From Sphingomonadales bacterium 63-6 (GTDB lineage: Bacteria > Pseudomonadota > Alphaproteobacteria > Sphingomonadales > Sphingomonadaceae): a DNA stretch of 37,028 nt. The number at the start of each line of letters is the position of its first letter. The first letter of the stretch is position 1. The position numbers and the translations under genes are program-made. Of this stretch, positions 17,220-25,363 are shown in pieces. The notes beneath the pieces were generated by a model that ran no database searches, was not told the DNA's origin, and saw nothing but the letters and a program-made list of their open reading frames with translations. The stretch covers positions 1-37,028 of the forward strand of contig MKUB01000190.1 in assembly GCA_001898545.1 (NCBI GenBank). Direction: 5' to 3'.

Positions 17220-17334
17220 TTTGAGCGCCTGTTCTTGGCGCCGATAGTGGCTGCGCGACGGGGTATGTTCTTGCCCTTCCCTCACAGGACTCCCCGCTCG
17301 CGGCAAATTCTTCATCACTTTCCTGATTTTTGTG

Positions 17335-17350
17335 GCGGCAATTCTGCCGC
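17335..17350. other. Short perfect hairpin between 17219 and the export operon
   Basis: GCGGCA-ATTC-TGCCGC is a 6-bp perfect stem with a 4-nt loop, without a following T-run. It could be a weak transcript end for the upstream gene. The rest of 17220-17467 shows no gene. Confidence 0.25.
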
Positions 17351-17467
17351 GCTATTATCCAAAGCAATTGTGGCTGCCCGTCTGAATTGTCATTTTGGTA
17401 ATGGCACTTGGGCGATTGCTGCAAAAGACCGGGAGATATCTCCCAATGCCTGCCTGAAGGGAATACA

Positions 17468-18163
17468 GTGCGCAAAGCCCAGCCTTTCAGCCTGATCCGG
17501 CTTACACCTCTCTCACTGTTGGCCGCTTGCCAGCCACAATTGCATCCAGATTTGCCGACTGGCCCCGCAGCCTATGATGTGCTTGCAAATGCAAGTGCAG
17601 ACCAGAATGGCGCTTATCTGCTCCATTCAGGCGATGTGGTGACTGTGAATGTCTTCCAGGAGCCGGACCTTTCGGTAGCGGAAGTTGCCATTGACGGATC
17701 GGGCAATCTCTATCTTCCTTTGATCGGCGAGATCAGGGCAGACGGGCTCAGCCAGGCCGAGCTGTCGGCGCAGATTCAGGCAGCTTACGCAAATGGCTAT
17801 CTGCGCAATCCGCGAGTTGCCGTGGCGATTAAGAGCGCCATGTCCTCAACTGTTTCGGTGGAAGGACAGGTGGACCAGCCGGGCGTTTATCAGATTCAGC
17901 CTGGCGCGACCCTGCTGACGGCCATGGCGTTGGCGCGCAGCCCCACACGAACAGCCAAGCTCGATGAAGTGCTGATCTTCCGTTTCGTAAACGGTCAGCG
18001 CATGGGCGCGCGCTTCAATCTTACGGATGTCCGTTCCGGCACCGCGCCCGATCCGCAAATCCTGCCGGGCGATGTCGTAGTGGTCGGCTATTCTTCCCTC
18101 CGTGGCGTGTGGCGCGATATTCTCGACGCGGCGCCTCTGTTTAACGTGTTTACCCGGTTCTGA
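17468..18163 (+). CDS. Polysaccharide export lipoprotein (Wza/OPX family)
   Basis: OPX proteins form the outer-membrane or periplasmic channel for capsule and exopolysaccharide export. The 231-residue product has a lipoprotein signal with L-L-A-A-C at 17-21. The Poly_export domain (Y-L-L-H-S-G-D-V-V-T-V-N-V-F through the L-P-L-I-G-E-I and Y-L-R-N-P-R-V-A-V blocks) comes next, then one SLBB domain (V-S-V-E-G-Q-V-D-Q-P-G-V-Y). It is much shorter than Wza (about 380) and lacks the second SLBB. The last 20 residues (W-R-D-I-L-D-A-A-P-L-F-N-V-F ending T-R-F) could form an amphipathic outer-membrane helix. I start at GTG 17468, with GAAGGGA six bases upstream. A 43-bp gap leads to the kinase gene, so these two likely form an operon. 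Confidence 0.9.
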   Translation: MRKAQPFSLIRLTPLSLLAACQPQLHPDLPTGPAAYDVLANASADQNGAYLLHSGDVVTVNVFQEPDLSVAEVAIDGSGNLYLPLIGEIRADGLSQAELSAQIQAAYANGYLRNPRVAVAIKSAMSSTVSVEGQVDQPGVYQIQPGATLLTAMALARSPTRTAKLDEVLIFRFVNGQRMGARFNLTDVRSGTAPDPQILPGDVVVVGYSSLRGVWRDILDAAPLFNVFTRF

Positions 18164-18206
18164 TGGCCGTGGATTCGTTCGGTCCGATGGACGCAAGGAG
18201 CAGCAA

Positions 18207-20420
18207 GTGAACGTGCCCGCGCCCGAAACACATGAGCCGTTGCATGATCCGCAATATCCCTACGGCCAGCCTGTAGAGGCTTACGGCCCGGGCGCGATCG
18301 GTGAGGCGGTGCGCTATGTTCTTGCGCTGATACGCCGGAACAAGTGGCTGATCGCAGCCATTATCAGCTTGGCAGTGATTGCCGCGATCGCACTGACAAT
18401 GCTCGACACGCCGCGTTACACGGCTGCCGCCAGCGTGCAGATCAACGACCAGAGCGAGCAGGTTCTCGGCGAAGAACTTGATGCGCAATCCGAAGTGAAC
18501 AAGGCGAGCGACGTTGAACGCTTCCTCAACACCCAGATCGAGATTCTGCGCAGCCGCGGTCTGGCGGAACGCGTGGCGCGGCGCCTGGACCTGATTGGCA
18601 ATGAGCGCTTCTATGCCGCGATGGAGCTGCCTCTACCTTCGCAGAGCACCACTGATGCCCAGCGGCGCGAGCAAGTTCTGGATCTTCTGCGGAACAACAT
18701 GCAGGCTACCTTGCCCCGCAACAGCCGCATCGTGACGATCACCTTCCAGAGCACCGATCCTGCGATGTCGGCGAAAATCACCAACACCTTCGCTGATGAA
18801 TTCATCCAGGCGAACCTGCAGCGTCGTTTCGACAGCTCGGCCTATGCGCGCAATTTCATCGGCGAACAGCTTGAAGAAGCGCGTGTCCGGCTTGAAGCCT
18901 CGGAGCGCGAAGTGAACGCCTATGCCCGCGATGCCGGCCTTATCCGCATGCGTGAGGCTGGATCCAGCGGTGACAATGGGGACAGTGCGTCCAATAGCGT
19001 GACGACCTCCAGCCTTATGCAGATCAACGAGGCTGCAAACCGGGCAAAGGCCGATCGGATCGCGGCCGAAGGCCGGTGGCGCACCGAACAGTCGACTCCG
19101 CTTTTCTCGTCCCTTGCCGTGCTTTCGAACCCCACTGTCCAGCAGCTGATGACACGCCGGGCGGAGCTCGATGCGCAGTTGAAGAAGGATCGCGAACGCT
19201 ACCTCGACGACCACCCGACCGTGCTGCAGGAAGAAGCCGAACTGGCTACCGTGAAGCAGCAGCTCAATCAGGTTGCAGCCAATGTGCGCGACTCTATCCG
19301 CGCGCAATATTCAGCCGCCCTGGCTTCGGAACAGCGGCTTAACGCCCAGGTCCAGGAACTCCAGGGCGCCACATTGGCGGAACAGGACCGCGCCGTGCGT
19401 TACAACACGCTCGCACGCGAAGCGGATACCAATCGCTCGCTCTATGACGGATTGCTGCAACGTTTCCGCGAACTGAACGCGGCCGCCGGTATTGCCAACA
19501 GCAATCTGGCGATCATCGATCGCGCGGACCCGCCGCTGATTCCTTCTTCGCCCAGCCTGCCGAAGAACCTCGCTATCGCGCTTGCCTTGAGCATTATTCT
19601 GGCAGGTATCGTGGTATTCATGCGCGATCAGCTCGACGATGCGATCCACATTCCTGAGGATGTGGAAGACAAGGTCCAGCTTCCGCTGTTGGGCATCATT
19701 CCGGATTCGGGCGATATTTCGCCTGCCGAGGCTCTCGCCAATCCGAAATCGGCGGTTGCAGAAGCCTATGGCTCGCTGCGGGGCGCCCTGCTCTATTCGA
19801 CACGCCAGGGCCTGCCAAAGGTGCTCGCGGTCACCAGCGCGCAGCCGACCGAGGGCAAGAGTACCACGGCCTTCGCGATTGCCGCCGGCTTTGCCCGCAT
19901 GGGGCGGAGCGTATTGCTGATCGATGCCGACATGCGTCGGCCCTCGGTCCATACATGGCTGGGCTATGATAACCGCGTTGGGCTCTCCAGCCTTCTGGTT
20001 TCGGCCGATCCCGCTGAAAGCGCAGTGCTGCATACCGGCATGCCCAATTTTGACGCGCTGCCTTCCGGCCCCATTCCGCCCAGCCCCACGGAACTGCTGA
20101 CCTCGCCCAGAATGATGGGTCTGATCGACGAGTTCGCTGCTAAATATGACGTCGTGCTGTGTGACAGCCCGCCGGTGCTTGGCCTTGCTGACGCCCCCAC
20201 TCTTGCCGCTCTGGCCGATGGCGTGGTGTTTGTAATCGAAGCTGACCGTGGCCGCCGCGGCGCTCTGAAGACCGCTCTCAAGCGGCTGCGCTCGGTCAAT
20301 GCCGCTCTCCTCGGCGCGGTGCTCACCAAGTTCGATCCGGACAAGTCGGGCAACCGCTATTCCGAATATTACGGCTATTCCTATTACCGCTACGAGACGA
20401 GTGACGAGGCCAAGAGCTGA
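18207..20420 (+). CDS. Wzz/GumC-type co-polymerase fused to BY-kinase
   Basis: This inner-membrane protein controls chain length and export of a surface polysaccharide and autophosphorylates on tyrosine. GTG 18207 with AAGGAG six bases before it gives 737 residues. A first transmembrane helix is at about 46-66, followed by a long periplasmic Wzz/GNVR coiled-coil region. A second helix is at about 455-473. The cytoplasmic tyrosine-kinase domain has Walker A with K551 (S-A-Q-P-T-E-G-K-S-T-T), Walker A' (L-L-I-D-A-D-M-R-R-P, D573/D575) and Walker B (V-V-L-C-D-S-P-P, D653). The last 21 residues hold seven tyrosines (718, 721, 722, 724, 726, 727, 729), the classical autophosphorylation cluster. 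It is the single-polypeptide proteobacterial form. No matching phosphatase is in the window. It follows the OPX gene. Confidence 0.94.
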   Translation: MNVPAPETHEPLHDPQYPYGQPVEAYGPGAIGEAVRYVLALIRRNKWLIAAIISLAVIAAIALTMLDTPRYTAAASVQINDQSEQVLGEELDAQSEVNKASDVERFLNTQIEILRSRGLAERVARRLDLIGNERFYAAMELPLPSQSTTDAQRREQVLDLLRNNMQATLPRNSRIVTITFQSTDPAMSAKITNTFADEFIQANLQRRFDSSAYARNFIGEQLEEARVRLEASEREVNAYARDAGLIRMREAGSSGDNGDSASNSVTTSSLMQINEAANRAKADRIAAEGRWRTEQSTPLFSSLAVLSNPTVQQLMTRRAELDAQLKKDRERYLDDHPTVLQEEAELATVKQQLNQVAANVRDSIRAQYSAALASEQRLNAQVQELQGATLAEQDRAVRYNTLAREADTNRSLYDGLLQRFRELNAAAGIANSNLAIIDRADPPLIPSSPSLPKNLAIALALSIILAGIVVFMRDQLDDAIHIPEDVEDKVQLPLLGIIPDSGDISPAEALANPKSAVAEAYGSLRGALLYSTRQGLPKVLAVTSAQPTEGKSTTAFAIAAGFARMGRSVLLIDADMRRPSVHTWLGYDNRVGLSSLLVSADPAESAVLHTGMPNFDALPSGPIPPSPTELLTSPRMMGLIDEFAAKYDVVLCDSPPVLGLADAPTLAALADGVVFVIEADRGRRGALKTALKRLRSVNAALLGAVLTKFDPDKSGNRYSEYYGYSYYRYETSDEAKS

Positions 20421-20425
20421 CGCCT

Positions 20426-21598
20426 ATGGCGAAATCCGGCCTCGCTGCCCGTCTGCTGCTTTCGGGTTTTTCGCTAGCCTATCTTGCTGCAGCCTGGGGC
20501 AGCGGATTTGACCGGCTAAGCGCTGAGTCACCCACGCTGGAGCGTCTCGTCCCCGGAGTTTTTCGCGCTCAGGCAGATCTCTCCGCCGGAGCTGTGGCTC
20601 TGGCTCGGGGCGATAAGCAGCAGGCTCTTGCCTCCGGGGAGCGCGCGGTTCGCAATGACCCGCTCGGGCCTCAGGCAACTGCTTTACTGGGCATTGCACG
20701 GAGTTTTGCAGATGATCCGGAGGATGCGGAAGATGCCTTCCGCGTTTCTGCCCAGCGCGGCTGGCGCGACAGGCTGACCCAGATATACTGGTATGATGCC
20801 GCGATGCAGGCCAACGATATCGAGCGCGCCGCCCTGCGCGCCGATGCCCTGCTGCGCGCCAATCCCAATCTGGAAGGGGCTGCCAAACTGCTCGCCCCTC
20901 TGGAGGCCACCCCCGAAGGCAGACTGGCGCTTGCCCGCAGGCTCGCGGAAGCACCGGCTTGGAGCCAGGTCTACTTTCACGCAGGACAGGCACCGGACGC
21001 TACACGCCTCGAAAATCGGGCACAGGTGGCGCTTGCCGCAGTCAAGCAGGACAATGTGCTTAAATGCGACAGGATGGGCCGCTTTGCCCGTGAGCTGCTT
21101 CTGAATGGGATGCGGCGCGATGCGGAGAATCTGTGGCGCGCAAGTTGCGGGACAACTGGCGCTGCACCGGCACGAGGCATGCTGGCAGACGGCAATTTCG
21201 AGCTTCTTGCCAAATCGACCGAACAGGCGCCTTTCGGCTGGCGTAAATTCGCGAGCGGCGATCTGGCTGTCGATTTGGTGGAAATTGCGCCGAATGCTCA
21301 TGCCGTCAGGGCCCGCAGCACCGCCTCCGTCACGCGCCTCATCCTGTCTCAAGCGGTCGATGTTCCGCCGGGACACTGGCGCGTCAGGGCGCGCGGCTCC
21401 GTGCCCGCCGGACGGCTCGTCATATCGCTCGACTGCGATGGCCGCGCGCGCCGTCCGTCGCGGATCAATGGCGATGCCGCCGCTGCCGGTCAGGTACTGG
21501 AAGCCGAAGCATGCGAACGGGCCGTGCTGGGCGTATGGCTTCGCCCTGGCCGGGATGAAGTCACGCTGGATGAAATGACGATCGAACCGGCCGAGTAA
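20426..21598 (+). CDS. TPR-containing protein with beta-rich C-terminal domain, export-cluster associated
   Basis: The 390-residue product starts with a hydrophobic stretch (about 6-24, signal anchor or uncleaved signal). Residues 45-130 have TPR-like helical pairs (L-S-A-G-A-V-A-L-A-R-G-D, then D-P-L-G-P-Q-A-T-A-L-L-G-I-A-R). The part from about 245 on is strand-rich: L-A-D-G-N-F-E leading to F-G-W-R-K-F, then G-H-W-R-V-R-A-R-G. This resembles jelly-roll carbohydrate-binding modules, but I cannot assign a family. It begins 5 bp after the BY-kinase stop and so belongs to the same operon. A periplasmic scaffold role in polysaccharide assembly is inference. The gene ends convergently with lptA, 18 bp apart. 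Confidence 0.78.
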   Translation: MAKSGLAARLLLSGFSLAYLAAAWGSGFDRLSAESPTLERLVPGVFRAQADLSAGAVALARGDKQQALASGERAVRNDPLGPQATALLGIARSFADDPEDAEDAFRVSAQRGWRDRLTQIYWYDAAMQANDIERAALRADALLRANPNLEGAAKLLAPLEATPEGRLALARRLAEAPAWSQVYFHAGQAPDATRLENRAQVALAAVKQDNVLKCDRMGRFARELLLNGMRRDAENLWRASCGTTGAAPARGMLADGNFELLAKSTEQAPFGWRKFASGDLAVDLVEIAPNAHAVRARSTASVTRLILSQAVDVPPGHWRVRARGSVPAGRLVISLDCDGRARRPSRINGDAAAAGQVLEAEACERAVLGVWLRPGRDEVTLDEMTIEPAE

Positions 21599-21616
21599 TT
21601 CTACCCGGCCCGGCGA

Positions 21617-22180
21617 TCAGTTCTTCGGAACGGTAAAACTGCCCGTCACGCGGCCGGATGAGGTCGTTGTTCCCGCAGCACCGCTTGCACGTCCATCCAC
21701 GCTGGACAACCCGGTCCTGAGGTCGATCACCAGCCTCGCGCCGGACAGCGAATCGCTGCCCCGGCGCAGCTGGACACCGCCCGACATCACAATCACACGG
21801 CGGTTGAAGTCATAGACTGCTGCGGCGCCTCGCGCAGATTCGTTGCCCCGCGTCACAACTACACCGCCGGTCGCATCCAGCCTTTGAATCTCTAGCGAGC
21901 CACTGTCGGTATAGGCGACCGTGGTCCGGCCCGCAGTAAGCCGCAGATCGCCCTGGGTGATGATGACATTGCCGGACAGGACCACCCGGTTCTGCTTGTC
22001 CTGCAATTCGATCCGGTCCGCGCTGAAATTCACGGGCGCATCGGTATTGTGCGATCCGAGGGCTTGCGCGGCAGGCTGCTGCAAACCGGCAATGGCCGCG
22101 GCAGTGAGCGCGAAACCCGCCAGTCCGGCGCGCAAGGAGCCTTTGCGGAGCAGGGCGGAGAAGGAGAACTTACGGTCCAT
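21617..22180 (-). CDS. lptA: LPS transport periplasmic bridge protein LptA
   Basis: LptA oligomers carry lipopolysaccharide across the periplasm between LptC and LptD. The 187-residue product has a Sec signal (hydrophobic 18-34, cleavage after about A-Q-A). The OstA-like beta-jellyroll shows the characteristic phrases N-F-S-A-D-R-I-E-L-Q-D-K, V-V-L-S-G-N-V-I-I-T-Q-G-D-L-R-L-T-A-G-R and A-V-Y-D-F-N-R-R-V-I-V-M-S-G. ATG 22180 follows the lptC stop with no gap, showing tight coupling. Neither lptB nor an rpoN-type gene follows; downstream is the convergent TPR gene. Confidence 0.92.
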   Translation of the reverse strand: MDRKFSFSALLRKGSLRAGLAGFALTAAAIAGLQQPAAQALGSHNTDAPVNFSADRIELQDKQNRVVLSGNVIITQGDLRLTAGRTTVAYTDSGSLEIQRLDATGGVVVTRGNESARGAAAVYDFNRRVIVMSGGVQLRRGSDSLSGARLVIDLRTGLSSVDGRASGAAGTTTSSGRVTGSFTVPKN

Positions 22181-22825
22181 TTATGGCATCCTGAGCTTGC
22201 CGGGCTCCATACGGAGCAGGGCATGGCCGTCCAGCATGATCGTGCGCGCGCCAAGGTCGGCCACGATCCGGTCGGCGCTGAATGTTCCGGCAGGAACGGC
22301 GCCTTCCACTCTGCCTTCGCCCACCAGCGTTTTTTTCTCAAGGTCGATCGATACATCGCGCGCTGCCGCGCGATATCCGTCAGCGGCAGTGAACTGCACC
22401 AGTCCGTTGATGCCGACCTTCTGCTGTTCGAAATTATACTCGCCCGAACCTGCGCTGAGCAGCGCCGGCCCTTCCGCCAGCTGGATACGGGCCTGAAGAT
22501 CGCGCATGCGGACGACGGGCACACGGGCGCTTTCCTGCACCGCTTCCCCGGCCGTCAGCGAGAAGGGGCGGCCCTTGTTATCCTCACCGCGATACATCGC
22601 GTTTTCGACGCGCAGACGATCTTGCGCGATGGCCACCTTGTTCCGGTCGAGAATGAAGCTGACTTCACCGCGCGGGGCCAATGGCGTGAACACCATCAGC
22701 GCCACTACGACCCCGATCAGCGCAGGCAGCAGCCGGGCAAGCAAGGACACCAGCCGGTCATGCGATCCGCCGGGCCAGGCAAAGCGCCGCCGGTCGCTGC
22801 GCAGCGTGTCGGCCTGTTCAGTCAT
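22181..22825 (-). CDS. lptC: LPS export ABC transporter-associated protein LptC
   Basis: LptC is the bitopic inner-membrane protein that receives lipopolysaccharide from LptBFG. The 214-residue product has a basic N-terminus, one transmembrane helix (L-L-A-R-L-L-P-A-L-I-G-V-V-V-A-L-M-V-F, about 28-46), and a periplasmic LptC/OstA-related domain ending in M-L-D-G-H-A-L-L-R-M-E-P-G-K-L. I start it at ATG 22825; an in-frame GTG two codons upstream is possible. It lies 32 bp after the RNase D gene and abuts lptA. This rnd-lptC-lptA order is common in sphingomonads. Confidence 0.88.
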   Translation of the reverse strand: MTEQADTLRSDRRRFAWPGGSHDRLVSLLARLLPALIGVVVALMVFTPLAPRGEVSFILDRNKVAIAQDRLRVENAMYRGEDNKGRPFSLTAGEAVQESARVPVVRMRDLQARIQLAEGPALLSAGSGEYNFEQQKVGINGLVQFTAADGYRAAARDVSIDLEKKTLVGEGRVEGAVPAGTFSADRIVADLGARTIMLDGHALLRMEPGKLRMP

Positions 22826-22857
22826 GATCACCGGTCATGGGCGAACCTCGCGCAGCC

Positions 22858-23475
22858 TCATTCGTGGCTGAAGATATCCTTGTCGGCCCAGCCTGCAAGA
22901 TCGAGCCGCGCACGGGTGGGCAAGAAGTCGAAACAAGCCTGGGCAATGGCAGTGCGGCCTTCACGCTCCAGCCGTTCGGCCAGAATATCGCGGAGGCGAT
23001 GGAGAAAGCGCACATCCGATGCGGCATATTCGCGCTGTGCATCGGTCAGCACCGGGGCGCCCCAGTCCGAACTCTGCTGCTGCTTGGAAATGTCGGCGCC
23101 GAGCAGTTCGGAAACGAGATATTTCAGCCCGTGCCGATCCGTATAAGTGCGCACGAGCTTGCTCGCGATCTTGGTGCAGAACACCGGGGCGGCCGTAACC
23201 CCGAGATAATGCTCGATGGCTGCCAGATCGAAACGGGCGAAATGGTACAGCTTCACGCGGGAAGGATCGGCCAGAACCGCCTTGAGATTCGGCGCGTCAT
23301 AGGCACTGCCCTTGGCAAAACGGACAAGGTGTTCGTCACCCTTGCCGTCGCTGATCTGGACAACGCACAACCGGTCCCGCGAGGTAATGAGCCCCATCGT
23401 TTCAGTGTCAACGGCGACCGGGCCGGGCGCGAGCACGCCTTCGGGAAGGTCTTCTTCGTGGTAATAGACAGCCAT
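22858..23475 (-). CDS. RNase D-type 3'-5' exonuclease, short form
   Basis: This DEDDy exonuclease trims the 3' ends of structured RNAs. The four acidic metal ligands and the tyrosine are visible: D23 and E25 in A-V-D-T-E-T-M-G-L, D83 in H-F-A-R-F-D-L, Y150 and D154 in Y-A-A-S-D-V. At 205 residues it contains only the nuclease domain. The C-terminal HRDC domains of E. coli RNase D (about 375 residues) are absent, as is usual for this alphaproteobacterial short form. I therefore give no E. coli symbol. It heads the unit with lptC and lptA. The intergenic palindrome at 23491-23534 lies in its upstream region. Confidence 0.88.
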   Translation of the reverse strand: MAVYYHEEDLPEGVLAPGPVAVDTETMGLITSRDRLCVVQISDGKGDEHLVRFAKGSAYDAPNLKAVLADPSRVKLYHFARFDLAAIEHYLGVTAAPVFCTKIASKLVRTYTDRHGLKYLVSELLGADISKQQQSSDWGAPVLTDAQREYAASDVRFLHRLRDILAERLEREGRTAIAQACFDFLPTRARLDLAGWADKDIFSHE

Positions 23476-23490
23476 GAGACTTCCCCTAGA

Positions 23491-23534
23491 GCATTTTCGA
23501 CCTGTGTGGAAACACCTGACGGCGCGGAAAATGC
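23491..23534. repeat. REP-like palindromic element with nested hairpin
   Basis: GCATTTTC (23491-23498) and GAAAATGC (23527-23534) form a perfect 8-bp outer stem. Inside, GTGT-GGAA-ACAC (23504-23515) forms a 4-bp hairpin with a GGAA tetraloop. It sits between the divergent rnd and ung genes, preceded by CCCTAGA. The layout resembles short interspersed palindromes of alphaproteobacterial genomes. It is the only copy I see in the window. Confidence 0.45.
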
Positions 23535-23615
23535 GGAGTGCCGCAAACTTGGCACATTGGGGATAGGCTCGATACGATACTGGCCGTCAGAGACGGGAGC
23601 AGATAGCAGGGCCGC

Positions 23616-24296
23616 ATGGCTGAAAACACCCTCCCCCCTTCATGGCAGCCCGCGCTGGGCGAAGTGCTTTCCACGCCGGAAGCTCGCAAGCTGGGCGGCT
23701 GGCTGCGCGCCGAGGAAGGGGCAGGCAAGACCGTCTATCCGCCAAGAGGGGCGCGGCTGCGCGCCTTGGAACTGACCCCGCTCGACACAGTGAAAGTGGT
23801 GATCCTGGGGCAGGACCCCTATCACGGGCCAGGCCAAGCTCATGGCCTCGCCTTTTCGGTGCCGGAAGGCGTTCGCGTGCCGCCATCGCTGGTGAATATC
23901 TACAAGGAGCTTGAGAGCGACCTTGGCGTGAAGGCACCGCCCCATGGCAATCTGGAAAACTGGGCCCGCCAGGGAGTGTTGCTACTCAACAACGCCCTTA
24001 CGGTGGAGGCTGGGCAGGCCGGTTCGCATCAGGGCCGTGGGTGGGAAGCGATCACCGATGCCGCAGTTGCAGCCGTTGCACGCGGGGAGAAGCCCTGCGT
24101 CTTCATATTGTGGGGCAGCCATGCGAAGAAAAAGGCAATGCGGGTGCCTGAACTGGCAGACAATACGCGGCATCTGATCCTTACCGCGCCCCACCCCAGC
24201 CCTCTTTCCGCCTATTCCGGCTTTTTCGGCTCTCGCCCTTTCAGCCAGGCCAATGCTTTCCTGACCGCGCATGGCAGGGAACCGATCGACTGGTAG
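23616..24296 (+). CDS. ung: Family 1 uracil-DNA glycosylase Ung
   Basis: Ung removes uracil from DNA to start base-excision repair. The 226-residue product has the family 1 water-activating motif G-Q-D-P-Y-H-G at 65-71 (catalytic D67) and the leucine-intercalation motif H-P-S-P-L-S at 193-198 with H193. L-L-L-N-N-A-L-T-V gives the uracil-recognising Asn around 125-126. Length and all motifs are normal. It is transcribed divergently from rnd and appears monocistronic, with the dioxygenase gene starting about 95 bp later behind its own leader. Confidence 0.96.
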   Translation: MAENTLPPSWQPALGEVLSTPEARKLGGWLRAEEGAGKTVYPPRGARLRALELTPLDTVKVVILGQDPYHGPGQAHGLAFSVPEGVRVPPSLVNIYKELESDLGVKAPPHGNLENWARQGVLLLNNALTVEAGQAGSHQGRGWEAITDAAVAAVARGEKPCVFILWGSHAKKKAMRVPELADNTRHLILTAPHPSPLSAYSGFFGSRPFSQANAFLTAHGREPIDW

Positions 24297-24360
24297 GCAT
24301 AGATATTTCCCGGCCGATTTGTTTCCGGTCAATTTTCCGATATCGTTAGCGTGCTATTCG

Positions 24361-24388
24361 AATTCCCGAAGAGAGCAATTGGGGAATT
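24361..24388 (+). promoter_or_regulatory. Inverted repeat covering the ribosome-binding site of the first TauD gene
   Basis: AATTCCC (24361-24367) and GGGAATT (24382-24388) are a perfect 7-bp inverted repeat with a 14-nt loop. The right arm merges with the only purine-rich ribosome-binding region (GGGGAATTGGG) just before ATG 24392. It could be a repressor operator or an RNA hairpin hiding the start. Confidence 0.4.
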
Positions 24389-24391
24389 GGG

Positions 24392-25348
24392 ATGGCGATC
24401 AGGGTGGAATCCCTAAGCGAGCGCTTCGGCGCTGAAATATCGGGCGTGGACATCAACCGCCCGCTTGACCGGCAGACTCAGCGGGAAATCATCGACATCC
24501 AGAACAAGTGGGGCGTTACCGTGTGGCGCGACACGGGACTGGACGATGCGAGCCATATCGCCTTCTCCCGCATTTTCGGCCATGTGGAGCTTGCCCCACG
24601 CCATTCGGGTAAACCGAGTCGCATGAGCGAGCCGGAATTGTTCGATGCGTCCAATCTCGATCTCGCCGGCAATATCGTCGATAATGAGAGCATCCGGCTT
24701 GGCGCCAAGGGTAATCGCCTGTGGCATTCGGATTCTTCCTTCATGCAGGTCCGTTCGGCGCAGGCGCTGCTGCTTTGCCACGAGGCGCCTCCGCATGGAG
24801 GGCCCACGTGGTTTGCCGATACGCGCAGCGCCTATGAAGATCTGCCCCAGGCGATGAAGGACAAGCTGGAAGGGCTCGAAGCGGTCCATTCCTATTTCTG
24901 GTCCCGCCGCCGGGCAGGCTATCCTTACACGGAAGAGGAAGTGGATGCGAAACCGCAGGCGACCCATTCCCTCATCCACATTCATGCCGGATCGGGGCGC
25001 AAGGCTTTGTTCGTTGGCGCGCACACGCGGGATATCGTGGGCATGGATCGCGAAGAAGGGCGCAAGCTGATCGACGAACTCGTCGAATGGTGCACCCAAC
25101 CGCACTATGTCTTCGCGGTGCATTACAAGCCCGGCGACATGACGATCTGGGACAATCTCTGCTCGCTCCATCGCGGCGGAGAATATGACGATACGCTCTA
25201 TCGCCGCGATATGCGCCGGACCACGGTGCGCGATCCGCTGGCCCCGCCCGCAGCCATCGATCATTTCACCAAGATGTTCTCCGCTGCGGGCGATACGCCA
25301 TTTTCCCCCGGCGACGCCATGAAGGAACGTGTCCTGACGGCGGGGTGA
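24392..25348 (+). CDS. TauD/TfdA-family Fe(II)/alpha-ketoglutarate dioxygenase (tandem copy 1)
   Basis: These cytoplasmic enzymes use alpha-ketoglutarate, O2 and Fe(II) to hydroxylate, and often cleave, small acids such as sulfonates or aryloxyalkanoates. The 318-residue product has the iron-binding facial triad: H112 and D114 in W-H-S-D-S-S-F and H260 in N-L-C-S-L-H-R. It also has the alpha-ketoglutarate-binding Arg in R-R-D-M-R-R-T-T (275/276). The T-W-F-A-D-T-R-S-A-Y-E-D-L-P block is typical of the TfdA branch. The substrate is unknown. By eye about two thirds of residues match the next gene, so the pair arose by duplication. They are separated by 162 bp with a stem-loop, so each may have its own promoter. 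No transporter or regulator is adjacent to hint at a substrate. Confidence 0.9.
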   Translation: MAIRVESLSERFGAEISGVDINRPLDRQTQREIIDIQNKWGVTVWRDTGLDDASHIAFSRIFGHVELAPRHSGKPSRMSEPELFDASNLDLAGNIVDNESIRLGAKGNRLWHSDSSFMQVRSAQALLLCHEAPPHGGPTWFADTRSAYEDLPQAMKDKLEGLEAVHSYFWSRRRAGYPYTEEEVDAKPQATHSLIHIHAGSGRKALFVGAHTRDIVGMDREEGRKLIDELVEWCTQPHYVFAVHYKPGDMTIWDNLCSLHRGGEYDDTLYRRDMRRTTVRDPLAPPAAIDHFTKMFSAAGDTPFSPGDAMKERVLTAG

Positions 25349-25363
25349 TAAAAGGCTCTCCCC

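Noticed and set aside
22818..22838. Six-codon minus-strand mini-frame overlapping the lptC start
   Set aside because: It is too short and has no conserved peptide to support a regulatory upstream frame; chance is likely.
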